In this document: positions 26,207-36,534 of the stretch, in pieces
Layout: each line of letters begins with the position of its first letter
How positions within the stretch are numbered: position 1 is the first letter of the stretch
NCBI RefSeq assembly: GCF_022012435.1
Contig: NZ_JAKLUA010000006.1
Location: 124,001-188,000, forward strand
Reading direction: 5' to 3'
From: Bradyrhizobium zhengyangense
Lineage (GTDB): Bacteria > Pseudomonadota > Alphaproteobacteria > Rhizobiales > Xanthobacteraceae
Length of the DNA stretch: 64,000 bases
Made by a program: the position numbers and the translations under genes
Notes under the pieces: generated by a model
What the model was told of the DNA's origin: nothing
Database searches by the model: none
Seen by the model: only the letters and a program-made list of their open reading frames with translations

Positions 26207-26890
26207 ATGCTTGCCAGCACTGACAGCGAACTTGACCATGGACCGCGGGCCGAAAGGTCCGCGACCATGCGCATGTGCGCGGTCAGCCGCGAGGTCCGGC
26301 CGATCGACGAGCTGATCCGCTTCGTCGTGTCGCCCACCGGCGATATAGTTCCCGATCTCAAGCGCAAGCTGCCCGGGCGCGGCATGTGGGTGACCGCTTC
26401 GCGCGAGGTGGTTGCGGAAGCCGTGCGGCGTCACCAATTTAGCAAAGCCTTCAAGCGCGAGCTGCGCACTCCCCCGACGCTTCCCGCCGACATCGAGGCG
26501 CTCCTGGTCCGGAGCGTGGCCGAAGCCCTTGGAATTGCCGCCAAGGCGGGCCAGATCGTCGCCGGCTTCGGCAAGGTCGAGAGCGCCCTTAGGGAGGGCA
26601 CGGTCGAGGTCCTGATCCACGCCAGCGACGGGGCCGCGGACGGAATCCGCAAATTGGACGTGCTGGCACGGCAAAATGCCGGAAATCGCGGTAACAGGCC
26701 GCAGATTCCCGTCATCAGCGCCCTGAAATCGGTAGAATTGGATTTGGCACTTACCCGGTCAAATGTGATACATGCTGCCCTGCTCGCGGGCCCGGCGAGC
26801 AAGTCATTCCTGTCACGTAGCCAGATGCTGGTCCGATACCGGATGGCGGACGCTGACAAGACTGCCGAAAAGCCCGGCCAGGATTTCTGA
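26207..26890 (+). CDS. YlxR-type RNA-binding protein with L7Ae-like domain
   Basis: A 227-residue fusion. Residues about 18-90 form a DUF448/YlxR domain with RMCAVSREVRPIDELIRFV and the signature LPGRGMWVTASR. Residues about 100-200 read as an L7Ae/YlxQ-like fold (AEALGIAAKAGQIVAGFGKV, VEVLIHASDGAADG). In Firmicutes the two are separate genes between nusA and infB; in alphaproteobacteria they are commonly joined, as here. It probably binds RNA or the nucleoid, and its exact role is unsettled. It lies 23 bp after nusA. Confidence 0.88.
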   Translation: MLASTDSELDHGPRAERSATMRMCAVSREVRPIDELIRFVVSPTGDIVPDLKRKLPGRGMWVTASREVVAEAVRRHQFSKAFKRELRTPPTLPADIEALLVRSVAEALGIAAKAGQIVAGFGKVESALREGTVEVLIHASDGAADGIRKLDVLARQNAGNRGNRPQIPVISALKSVELDLALTRSNVIHAALLAGPASKSFLSRSQMLVRYRMADADKTAEKPGQDF

Positions 26891-26960
26891 GAGACACGAC
26901 GACCCGATAGGATGGTGCGGAAACGCACAACACTGAATAAATCAGGATTAGGACTGCTGA

Positions 26961-29651
26961 ATGGTTGATACCAAGACCCCTGACGACAAGAAGCTGAGCG
27001 TTCCGAGCAAGACGCTATCGCTCAAGCCGCGCGTCGAAACGGGCACTGTGCGCCAGAGCTTCAGCCATGGCCGCAGCAAGCAGGTCGTGGTCGAGAAGCG
27101 CGGCAAGCGCCGTATCGACGGCACCCCTGAGCCGCAGGCCCCGACGGTTGTTGCAAAGCCGGCGCCGGCTGCGCCCACGCCCGCCCCGTCACGCCCGGCG
27201 CCGCCGCGCAACTCTGGCTCCGGCGTCGTGCTCCGCACGTTGACCGAGGACGAACGCTCCGCTCGCGCCAGCGCGCTCGCCGACGCCAAGGTTCGCGAAG
27301 TCGAAGAGCGCCGCCAGGCCGAGGAAGAGGCCCAGCGCCGCGCCGTCCGCGAGGCCGCCGAGCGCGCCGAGCGCGAAGCCGCCGAATCCCGCCGCAAGGC
27401 CGAGGAAGAGCGTCATCGTCACGAGGACGAAGCCAAGCGCAAGGCCGAGACCGAAGCCAAGAAGCGTTTTGGCGAAGGCGAGCAGCCGGCAGCCGGCGCG
27501 CGTCCCGCCGCAGCAACTTCAGCCCCGGCGACCAGCGCGCCGCGCCCCGCGCCGACCGTGACGCGACCGGGAGCGACGACCACCGCTCGCCCGGCCGCCA
27601 CCACAACCTCGCGGCCGGGCGGCCCCGTGGGTCGCGCTCCCGCCGTTGCTGCCGGACCGGACGAGGACGATGGTCCGCGTCAGATCCGTCGCGGCCCCGG
27701 TGGCGCCGCGCGTCCTGTGGTCGCGCCCAAACCCACCCATAAGCCTGGCCCGCAGAAAGAGCGCGGCCGCCTGACCGTCGTCACCGCGCTCAATGCCGAC
27801 GAAGTGCGCGAGCGTTCGATCGCCTCGTTCCGCCGCCGCACCCAGCGCCTGAAGGGCCACGTCTCGAATGAGCCGAAGGAAAAGCTGATCCGCGAAGTGA
27901 TCATTCCGGAAGCGATCACCATCCAGGAGCTCGCCAACCGCATGGCCGAGCGCGCGGTCGACGTCATTCGCATGCTTATGAAGCAGGGCGCGATGCACAA
28001 GATCACCGACGTGATCGACGCCGACACCGCGCAGCTGATCGCGGAAGAGCTCGGCCACACCGTCAAGCGCGTTGCCGCGTCGGACGTTGAAGAGGGCCTG
28101 TTCGACCAGGTCGACGATTCCACCGACACCGAGACGCGCTCGCCTGTGGTGACCGTGATGGGTCACGTCGACCACGGCAAGACCTCGCTGCTCGACGCGC
28201 TTCGTCATGCCAACGTGGTCTCCGGCGAAGCCGGCGGCATCACCCAGCATATCGGCGCCTACCAGGTTCTCTCGCCCGAGAGCGGCAAGAAGATCACCTT
28301 CATCGACACGCCGGGCCACGCCGCGTTCACCGCGATGCGCGCCCGCGGTGCCAAGGTCACCGACATCGTCGTTCTGGTGGTCGCGGCCGATGACGGCGTG
28401 ATGCCGCAGACGGTCGAAGCCATCAATCACGCCAAGGCGGCACGCGTGCCGATCATCGTTGCCATCAACAAGATCGACAAGCCCGACGCCAAGCCGGAGC
28501 GCGTCCGCACCGAGCTGCTTCAGCACGAGGTGCAGGTGGAATCGTTCGGCGGTGAAGTCGTCGACGTCGAAGTGTCCGCCAAGAACAAGACCAATCTCGA
28601 CAAGCTGCTCGAGATGATCGCGCTCCAGGCCGACATCCTCGACCTCAAGACCAATTCGGAGCGTCCGGCCGAAGGCACCGTGATCGAAGCCAAGCTCGAT
28701 CGCGGCCGAGGTCCGGTCGCGACCGTGCTGGTCCAGCGCGGCACGCTGCGTGTCGGTGACATCATCGTTGCCGGCGCCGAAATGGGCCGTGTCCGCGCGC
28801 TGATCTCGGATCAGGGCGAGACGGTGCAGGAAGCCGGTCCGTCGGTACCGGTCGAGGTGCTCGGCTTCAATGGTCCGCCGGAAGCCGGCGATCGTCTCGC
28901 GGTGGTCGAGAACGAAGCCCGCGCCCGTCAGGTCACCAGCTACCGCGCGCACCAGAAGCGTGAGAACGCGGCTGCCTCGATCTCAGGCATGCGCGGCTCG
29001 CTCGAGCAGATGATGTCGCAGTTGAAGACGGCGGGCCGCAAGGAATTCCCGCTGATCATCAAGGCCGACGTGCAGGGCTCGCTGGAAGCGATCCTCGGCT
29101 CGCTGGAGAAGCTCGGCACCGACGAAGTCGCCGCTCGCATCCTGCATGCCGGCGTCGGCGGCATCTCTGAATCCGACGTGACGCTCGCGGAAGGTTTTAA
29201 CGCCGCGATCATCGGCTTCTCGGTTCGTGCGAACAAGGAAGCTGCTGCCGCCGCCAAGCGCAACGGCATCGAGATCCGCTACTACAACATCATCTACGAC
29301 CTCGTGGACGACGTGAAGAAGGCGATGAGCGGCCTGCTCGCGCCGACCTTGCGCGAAACCATGCTGGGCAATGCCTCGATCCTGGAGATCTTCAACATCT
29401 CCAAGGTCGGCAAGGTTGCCGGCTGCCGCGTCACCGACGGCACCGTGGAACGCGGCGCCAATGTGCGCCTGATCCGCGACAACGTCGTCGTGCACGAAGG
29501 CAAGCTGTCGACGCTGAAGCGCTTCAAGGACGAAGTGAAGGAAGTCCAGGCCGGTCAGGAATGCGGCATGGCCTTCGAGAACTATCACGACATGCGTGCG
29601 GGTGACGTGATCGAGTGTTACCGCGTGGAGACGATCCAGCGCTCCCTGTAA
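26961..29651 (+). CDS. infB: Translation initiation factor IF-2
   Basis: GTPase placing initiator tRNA on the ribosome. The 896-residue protein has an N-terminal basic region, an Ala/Arg/Glu coiled-coil stretch (residues about 95-170) and a Pro/Ala/Thr-rich linker (about 175-255). IF2_N is near 315-365. The G domain has GHVDHGKTSLLDAL, DTPGHAAF and NKID (about 400-510), and domains II-IV follow. All GTPase motifs are intact. The low-complexity N-terminal part is where strains vary most. An alternative internal start is possible, as in E. coli, but not visible with confidence. Confidence 0.97.
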   Translation: MVDTKTPDDKKLSVPSKTLSLKPRVETGTVRQSFSHGRSKQVVVEKRGKRRIDGTPEPQAPTVVAKPAPAAPTPAPSRPAPPRNSGSGVVLRTLTEDERSARASALADAKVREVEERRQAEEEAQRRAVREAAERAEREAAESRRKAEEERHRHEDEAKRKAETEAKKRFGEGEQPAAGARPAAATSAPATSAPRPAPTVTRPGATTTARPAATTTSRPGGPVGRAPAVAAGPDEDDGPRQIRRGPGGAARPVVAPKPTHKPGPQKERGRLTVVTALNADEVRERSIASFRRRTQRLKGHVSNEPKEKLIREVIIPEAITIQELANRMAERAVDVIRMLMKQGAMHKITDVIDADTAQLIAEELGHTVKRVAASDVEEGLFDQVDDSTDTETRSPVVTVMGHVDHGKTSLLDALRHANVVSGEAGGITQHIGAYQVLSPESGKKITFIDTPGHAAFTAMRARGAKVTDIVVLVVAADDGVMPQTVEAINHAKAARVPIIVAINKIDKPDAKPERVRTELLQHEVQVESFGGEVVDVEVSAKNKTNLDKLLEMIALQADILDLKTNSERPAEGTVIEAKLDRGRGPVATVLVQRGTLRVGDIIVAGAEMGRVRALISDQGETVQEAGPSVPVEVLGFNGPPEAGDRLAVVENEARARQVTSYRAHQKRENAAASISGMRGSLEQMMSQLKTAGRKEFPLIIKADVQGSLEAILGSLEKLGTDEVAARILHAGVGGISESDVTLAEGFNAAIIGFSVRANKEAAAAAKRNGIEIRYYNIIYDLVDDVKKAMSGLLAPTLRETMLGNASILEIFNISKVGKVAGCRVTDGTVERGANVRLIRDNVVVHEGKLSTLKRFKDEVKEVQAGQECGMAFENYHDMRAGDVIECYRVETIQRSL

Positions 29652-29697
29652 GTCCAAATCTTACCGAAGCGCCCGGATCTTTTTGAGCTGAAATTGC

Positions 29698-29738
29698 GGG
29701 AGTGCGATGGCCGGATTTTTTCCGGCCATCCACGCTCC
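29698..29738 (+). other. Strong hairpin in the infB-rbfA gap
   Basis: Perfect 10-bp arms GATGGCCGGA (29706-29715) and TCCGGCCATC (29721-29730) enclose a TTTTT loop, and the flanks GGGAGTGC / CACGCTCC extend the stem with a small bulge. There is no T-run after the stem, so it looks like an RNA processing or stability hairpin rather than a terminator. The 156-bp gap is the largest inside the rimP-rpsO operon. Confidence 0.6.
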
Positions 29739-29807
29739 ATTCGTTTCAACAGGACAAATGACAATGCTCGTGTCCCAAACGCGGGCACGATGAGGTGATT
29801 TTCGACC

Positions 29808-30263
29808 ATGCCGCGCCATCATCAGAAAAAGAGTTCCGCGCCCGGCGGCTCGCAGCGCCAGCTGCGCGTCGGCGAGCAGGTTCGCCACGCGATAGCCGAT
29901 ATTCTGGCGCAAGGCAGTGTGCATGATGCGGATCTCGAAGGTCACATCATCACCGTGCCGGAGGTGCGGATGTCTCCCGATCTGAAGCTCGCGACAATCT
30001 ACGTGATGCCGCTTGGTGGACGCGATACCGAGCTCGTCATCACTGCGCTCGATCGCAACAAGAAATTCCTGCGCGGCGAAGTCGCGCGGCGCGTTAACCT
30101 GAAATTTGCACCTGACCTTCGCTTTCGCGTCGACGAACGATTCGACGAAGCGGAACGGATCGAGAAGCTTTTGCGAACACCTGCGGTGCAGAAGGACTTG
30201 GACAAGGATCTGGACAAGGATCTGGAACAGAATCCGGATTCGGATCGGGAAGAAGAACAATGA
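29808..30263 (+). CDS. rbfA: Ribosome-binding factor A
   Basis: Binds 16S rRNA helix 1 during late 30S maturation. The 151-residue product has the KH-like fold with RQLRVGEQVRHAIADIL and LKFAPDLRFRVDERFDEAERIEKLL, the RbfA signatures. The C-terminal tail from residue 130 is a run of three D-L-(D/E)-(K/Q) units encoded by a 12-bp tandem repeat, followed by an acidic end. It starts at ATG 29808 behind GAGGTGAT, and its TGA overlaps the truB ATG. Confidence 0.94.
   Translation: MPRHHQKKSSAPGGSQRQLRVGEQVRHAIADILAQGSVHDADLEGHIITVPEVRMSPDLKLATIYVMPLGGRDTELVITALDRNKKFLRGEVARRVNLKFAPDLRFRVDERFDEAERIEKLLRTPAVQKDLDKDLDKDLEQNPDSDREEEQ
30195..30230 (+). repeat. 12-bp tandem repeat inside rbfA
   Basis: Three consecutive in-frame units GACTTGGACAAG, GATCTGGACAAG and GATCTGGAACAG encode DLDK-DLDK-DLEQ at residues 130-141 of RbfA. 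The first two differ at two positions, the third at two more, so this looks like a recent slippage expansion of the unstructured tail. Confidence 0.8.
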
Positions 30264-31375
30264 TCATGGACCCCGCACACGGCACGATCGCCAGCGAAGA
30301 GCCCGATACGCGCGACGTGCAGAATAATTTTGCTGATGTCGGCGGCAACGCCCAACCGCATCAGGAGGCGCGTCGCGTCAACAACGATCCGCGCGCGAAC
30401 AAGCAGAAGGGCAATCAGGTGCGCCGCGATCGGCGCGACGTGCACGGCTGGGTCGTGCTCGACAAGCCGATCGGCATGACCTCGACGCAAGCTGTTGCCG
30501 TGCTCAAGCGCCTATTCAATGCCAAGCGCGCCGGCCACGCCGGCACGCTCGATCCGCTCGCCTCCGGCGGCCTGCCCATTGCACTTGGAGAGGCCACCAA
30601 GACGGTTCCCTTCGTCATGGACGGCCGCAAGCGCTACCGCTTCACCGTGTGCTGGGGTGAGGAGCGCGACACCGACGACATCGAGGGACAGGTCACTGCA
30701 ACGTCGGACCAGCGCCCGACCCGTGAGGCCATCCTGGCCCTGCTGCCGCGATTCACCGGGGTGATCGAGCAGGTTCCGCCGCGCTATTCCGCGATCAAGG
30801 TCCAGGGCGAGCGCGCCTATGACCTCGCCCGCGACGGCGAGGTCGTGGAACTGGCGCCCCGCCCGGTCGAGATTCATCATTTAACCCTTGTAGATCAACC
30901 GGATAACGACCGGGCTGTGTTCGAGGCCGAGTGCGGCAAGGGAACCTATGTCCGGGCGCTCGCCCGCGATATGGGCCGGATTCTCGGCACTTACGGCCAT
31001 ATTTGCGCGCTTCGGCGGACCCTGGTCGGCCCATTCAGCGAAAATGACATGATTCCGCTGGATCAGCTGGAGGCTTTGTGCGATAGAGCCGCGTCCGGCG
31101 AGGGAAGCCTCGCCGACGCGCTGATGCCCGTTGAGACCGCGCTGGACGACATCCCGGCACTGGCCGTCACTCGGGCTGATGCGGCAAGGCTCCATCGGGG
31201 CCAAGCCGTTTTGTTGCGCGGACGGGATGCGCCCACAAGTAGCGGCACAGTCTATGTCACGGTGGCAGGCCGTCTTTTGGCGCTTGCTGAAGTTGGCAAT
31301 GGCGAAGTCATCCCCAAGCGTGTGTTCAACCTGACCGGCTTGACTGCCTCAACCGGTCGCAACGAGAGAAATTGA
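30260..31375 (+). CDS. truB: tRNA pseudouridine(55) synthase TruB
   Basis: Makes pseudouridine 55 in the T-loop of tRNAs. The 371-residue protein has the TruB core starting near residue 55 (HGWVVLDKPIGMTS), the catalytic aspartate in GHAGTLDPLASGGLPIALGEATK, and the PPRYSAIKVQGERAY and CGKGTYVRALARDMG motifs. A roughly 50-residue polar N-terminal extension precedes the core; the ATG 6 bases later is an equally possible start. It overlaps rbfA by 4 bp and ends 2 bp before rpsO. Confidence 0.94.
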   Translation: MIMDPAHGTIASEEPDTRDVQNNFADVGGNAQPHQEARRVNNDPRANKQKGNQVRRDRRDVHGWVVLDKPIGMTSTQAVAVLKRLFNAKRAGHAGTLDPLASGGLPIALGEATKTVPFVMDGRKRYRFTVCWGEERDTDDIEGQVTATSDQRPTREAILALLPRFTGVIEQVPPRYSAIKVQGERAYDLARDGEVVELAPRPVEIHHLTLVDQPDNDRAVFEAECGKGTYVRALARDMGRILGTYGHICALRRTLVGPFSENDMIPLDQLEALCDRAASGEGSLADALMPVETALDDIPALAVTRADAARLHRGQAVLLRGRDAPTSSGTVYVTVAGRLLALAEVGNGEVIPKRVFNLTGLTASTGRNERN

Positions 31376-31377
31376 CG

Positions 31378-31647
31378 ATGTCGATTGCCGCAGAACGCAA
31401 AGCGGAAGTCATCAAGACGAATGCCACCAAGGCCGGTGATACCGGTTCGCCCGAGGTTCAGGTCGCGATCCTGTCGGAACGCATCAACAACCTGACCAGC
31501 CATTTCAAGACCCACGTGAAGGACAACCATTCGCGTCGTGGCCTCTTGAAGCTGGTTTCGACCCGCCGCTCGCTCCTCGACTATCTGAAGAAGAAGGACG
31601 AGGCGCGGTACAAGGCGCTGCTCGAGAAGCACAACATTCGTCGCTAA
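31378..31647 (+). CDS. rpsO: 30S ribosomal protein S15
   Basis: Small-subunit protein binding the central domain of 16S rRNA. The 89-residue length is exactly that of the family, and DTGSPEVQVAILSERINNL plus DNHSRRGLLKLVSTRRSLL are the S15 signatures. ATG 31378 is used; the preceding in-frame TTG lies within the truB stop. S15 represses its own translation in E. coli; I did not identify such an element here. A terminator follows 10 bp after the stop. Confidence 0.97.
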   Translation: MSIAAERKAEVIKTNATKAGDTGSPEVQVAILSERINNLTSHFKTHVKDNHSRRGLLKLVSTRRSLLDYLKKKDEARYKALLEKHNIRR

Positions 31648-31656
31648 GAGTTCTTG

Positions 31657-31679
31657 CGCGCGCCACTGGCGCGCGTTTT
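31657..31679 (+). terminator. Intrinsic terminator after rpsO
   Basis: Perfect 8-bp arms CGCGCGCC (31657-31664) and GGCGCGCG (31668-31675) with an ACT loop, followed by four Ts (31676-31679). It is placed to end or attenuate the rimP-rpsO transcript before the pnp leader. Confidence 0.8.
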
Positions 31680-31806
31680 AGCGTGGTTTCGAGCGAAAGC
31701 GCTTATTTCAGGGTTTTTGATCGAGGCTCACGCGTACCGTCCGGTGCGGGCCAATGGTGCTTCGCATCCGGGAGCACGATCAGCGAAGACCGCGATTCGG
31801 TGTTCG

Positions 31807-31958
31807 CAGTCGTGCCGACTGACAGTCCAGCAGCAATCCGGCGGCTGGGCGCAACGGGCAAGGTGCCCGTATGACCCGAAAGGATGGACGCCATCCGACA
31901 TCCAAAGACCATGGCAGGATCGCAGGACGCTGATCACCCGCTCCGATCAGCGTCCTGC
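31807..31958 (+). promoter_or_regulatory. Structured 5' leader of pnp with four perfect hairpins
   Basis: Within the 377-bp rpsO-pnp gap there are four perfect hairpins. CAGTCG/CGACTG is at 31807-31821, CGGGCA/TGCCCG at 31855-31869 and GGATGG/CCATCC at 31882-31896, each with a 3-nt loop. GCAGGACGCTGATC/GATCAGCGTCCTGC is at 31922-31958 with a 9-nt loop. The last stem can be prolonged by CCATG/CATGG flanks and is followed by a T-rich run (31972-31982). In E. coli the pnp leader forms an RNase III-cut stem through which PNPase represses its own mRNA; this leader could do the same, but that is inference. The last stem might also act as a conditional terminator. Confidence 0.65.
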
Positions 31959-32024
31959 AATCTTGACATGGTTTTTGTTTTTCGAGCCGTCCCTTCTTTC
32001 GAGAACCCATGAAAGAAGACCTCT

Positions 32025-34181
32025 ATGTTCAATAAGCATTCAGTCGAAATCGACTGGGGCGGACGCCCTCTCAAGCTCGAAACCGGCAAGATCGCACGCC
32101 AGGCCGACGGCGCTGTGCTCGCCACCTATGGCGAGACCGTGGTGCTCGCCACCGTCGTCGCGGCGAAGGCGCCGCGTGAAGGCGTCGACTTCCTGCCGCT
32201 GACCGTCGACTACCAGGAAAAGACCTACGCAGCTGGCCGCATTCCCGGCGGCTATTTCAAGCGCGAAGGTCGTCCGACCGAGAAGGAGACGCTGGTCTCC
32301 CGCCTGATCGACCGTCCGATCCGTCCGCTGTTCGTCGACGGCTGGCGCAACGAAACCCAGGTGATCGCCACCGTGCTGTCGCACGACATGGAGAACGATC
32401 CTGACATCGTCGCGCTCGTGGCCTCCTCCGCCGCGCTGACCCTGTCCGGCGCGCCCTTCAAGGGCCCGATCGGCGCCGCCCGCGTCGGCTTCGCCAATGA
32501 CGAATTCATCCTCAACCCGACGCTCGACGAGATGGTCGACACCCAGCTCGACCTCGTCGTTGCCGGTACCGCCGACGCCGTGCTGATGGTGGAATCGGAG
32601 GCCAAGGAGCTGAACGAAGACATCATGCTCGGCGCCGTGATGTTCGGTCACCGCCACTTTCAGCCGGTCATCAACGCGATCATCGAACTCGCCGAGAAGG
32701 CCGCCAAGGAGCCGCGCGAAGTCACCGTCATCGACAACGCCGCGCTCGAGAAGGAAATGCTCGGCCTCGTCGAGGCGGAGCTGCGCACCGCCTACGCCAT
32801 CCCGGTCAAGCAGGATCGCTACGCCGCGGTCGGCAAGGTCAAGGAAAAGGTGATCGCCCACTATTTCCCCGAAGGGCAGGAGCCAAAGTACGACAAGCTG
32901 CGCATCAGCGCCGTGTTCAAGGAGCTCGAAGCGAAGATCGTTCGCTGGAACATCCTCGACACCGGCAAGCGCATCGACGGCCGTGACAGCAAGACCGTGC
33001 GCAACATCATCGCCGAAGTCGGCGTGCTTCCGCGCGCGCACGGCTCGGCGCTGTTCACCCGCGGTGAGACCCAGGGCCTGGTCGTGACCACGCTCGGCAC
33101 CGGCGAGGACGAGCAGTACATCGACGCGTTGTCGGGAACGTACAAAGAGACGTTCCTGCTGCACTACAACTTCCCTCCCTACTCGGTCGGTGAGACCGGT
33201 CGCCTCGGCGGCACCAAGCGCCGCGAGATCGGCCACGGCAAGCTGGCCTGGCGCGCGATCCACCCGGTGCTGCCGCCGCATCACGAGTTCCCGTACACGA
33301 TCCGCGTGGTCTCCGAGATCACCGAGTCCAACGGCTCCTCGTCGATGGCTTCGGTCTGCGGCGCCTCGCTCGCGCTGATGGACGCTGGCGTGCCGTTGAA
33401 GCGGCCGACCGCGGGCATCGCGATGGGCCTGATCCTCGAAGACAAGCGCTATGCGGTTCTCTCCGACATCCTCGGCGACGAGGATCATCTCGGCGACATG
33501 GACTTCAAGGTGGCGGGTACCGAACAGGGTATCACCTCGCTCCAGATGGACATCAAGATCGAGGGCATCACCGAGGAGATCATGAAGGTCGCCCTCGGCC
33601 AGGCCAAGGAAGGTCGTATCCACATCCTCGGCGAGATGGCGAAGGCGCTCACCAACGCGCGCGCCGAACTCGGCGAATACGCGCCGCGCATCGAGACCTT
33701 CAAGATCGCCACCGACAAGATCCGCGAAGTGATCGGCACCGGCGGCAAGGTGATCCGCGAGATCGTCGAGAAGACCGGCGCCAAGGTCAACATCGAGGAC
33801 GACGGCACCGTGAAGGTCGCCTCCTCCGATGGCGAAGCGATGAAGGCCGCGATCAAGTGGATCAAGTCGATCGCATCCGATCCGGAAGTTGGCCAGATCT
33901 ATGACGGCACCGTCGTCAAGGTGATGGAGTTCGGCGCCTTCGTGAACTTCTTCGGTTCGAAGGACGGTCTCGTTCACATCAGCCAGCTCGCGGCCAACCG
34001 CGTGCAGAAGACCTCCGACGTCGTCAAGGAAGGCGACAAGGTCAAGGTCAAGCTGCTCGGCTTCGACGATCGCGGCAAGACCCGCCTCTCGATGAAGGTC
34101 GTCGACCAGACCACCGGCGAAGACCTCGAAGGCAAGGGCGGCGAGGGCGAGAAGGCCCCGCGCGAAGCGGCCGGCGAGTAA
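32025..34181 (+). CDS. pnp: Polyribonucleotide nucleotidyltransferase (PNPase)
   Basis: Phosphorolytic 3'-5' exoribonuclease of the RNA degradosome. The 718-residue protein has two RNase PH domains (first with LATVVAAKAPREGVDFLPLT, second with RGETQGLVVTTLGTGEDEQ), the linking helical domain, then a KH domain (IREVIGTGGKVIREIVEKTG) and an S1 domain (YDGTVVKVMEFGAFVNFFG). The catalytic SDILGDEDHLGDMDFKVAGT stretch is intact. The ATG at 32025 is the family start. An intrinsic terminator follows. Its leader is described separately. Confidence 0.97.
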   Translation: MFNKHSVEIDWGGRPLKLETGKIARQADGAVLATYGETVVLATVVAAKAPREGVDFLPLTVDYQEKTYAAGRIPGGYFKREGRPTEKETLVSRLIDRPIRPLFVDGWRNETQVIATVLSHDMENDPDIVALVASSAALTLSGAPFKGPIGAARVGFANDEFILNPTLDEMVDTQLDLVVAGTADAVLMVESEAKELNEDIMLGAVMFGHRHFQPVINAIIELAEKAAKEPREVTVIDNAALEKEMLGLVEAELRTAYAIPVKQDRYAAVGKVKEKVIAHYFPEGQEPKYDKLRISAVFKELEAKIVRWNILDTGKRIDGRDSKTVRNIIAEVGVLPRAHGSALFTRGETQGLVVTTLGTGEDEQYIDALSGTYKETFLLHYNFPPYSVGETGRLGGTKRREIGHGKLAWRAIHPVLPPHHEFPYTIRVVSEITESNGSSSMASVCGASLALMDAGVPLKRPTAGIAMGLILEDKRYAVLSDILGDEDHLGDMDFKVAGTEQGITSLQMDIKIEGITEEIMKVALGQAKEGRIHILGEMAKALTNARAELGEYAPRIETFKIATDKIREVIGTGGKVIREIVEKTGAKVNIEDDGTVKVASSDGEAMKAAIKWIKSIASDPEVGQIYDGTVVKVMEFGAFVNFFGSKDGLVHISQLAANRVQKTSDVVKEGDKVKVKLLGFDDRGKTRLSMKVVDQTTGEDLEGKGGEGEKAPREAAGE

Positions 34182-34210
34182 TCGCTCCAAGTCAACGTCA
34201 GAAACACGAA

Positions 34211-34235
34211 GGGCGGCCTTTCGGCCGCCCTTTTT
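34211..34235 (+). terminator. Intrinsic terminator after pnp
   Basis: Perfect 8-bp arms GGGCGGCC (34211-34218) and GGCCGCCC (34223-34230) with a TTTC loop, followed by TTTTTG. It lies 30 bp after the pnp stop and between convergent pnp and katG, so it may serve both strands (an AAAAAC run precedes the stem on the other strand). Confidence 0.9.
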
Positions 34236-34261
34236 GTTTGTCGCTTGCTGTGTTGTTGGCG

Positions 34262-36421
<2,160 letters not shown>

Positions 36422-36534
36422 GAATACCTCCTCTGGTGGCGTCCGACTGCGCCATTGACCAGGTCAGACCACTGTAAGCGTCGCGAACGATCAGGGGAAG
36501 TTGACTTTAATGATCGCTGCGATAGGATTTTCTG
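36422..36534. promoter_or_regulatory. Divergent katG-oxyR control region
   Basis: 113 bp shared by the two genes. It contains an 11-bp palindromic core ATCGCTGCGAT (36513-36523), a TTGACT (36501-36506) that could be a -35 for oxyR, and ribosome-binding sites for both genes (AGGAGG for katG on the minus strand, AGGA for oxyR). The palindrome resembles the dyad of a LysR-type operator, but does not match the ATAG-N7-CTAT OxyR consensus well. Confidence 0.5.
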
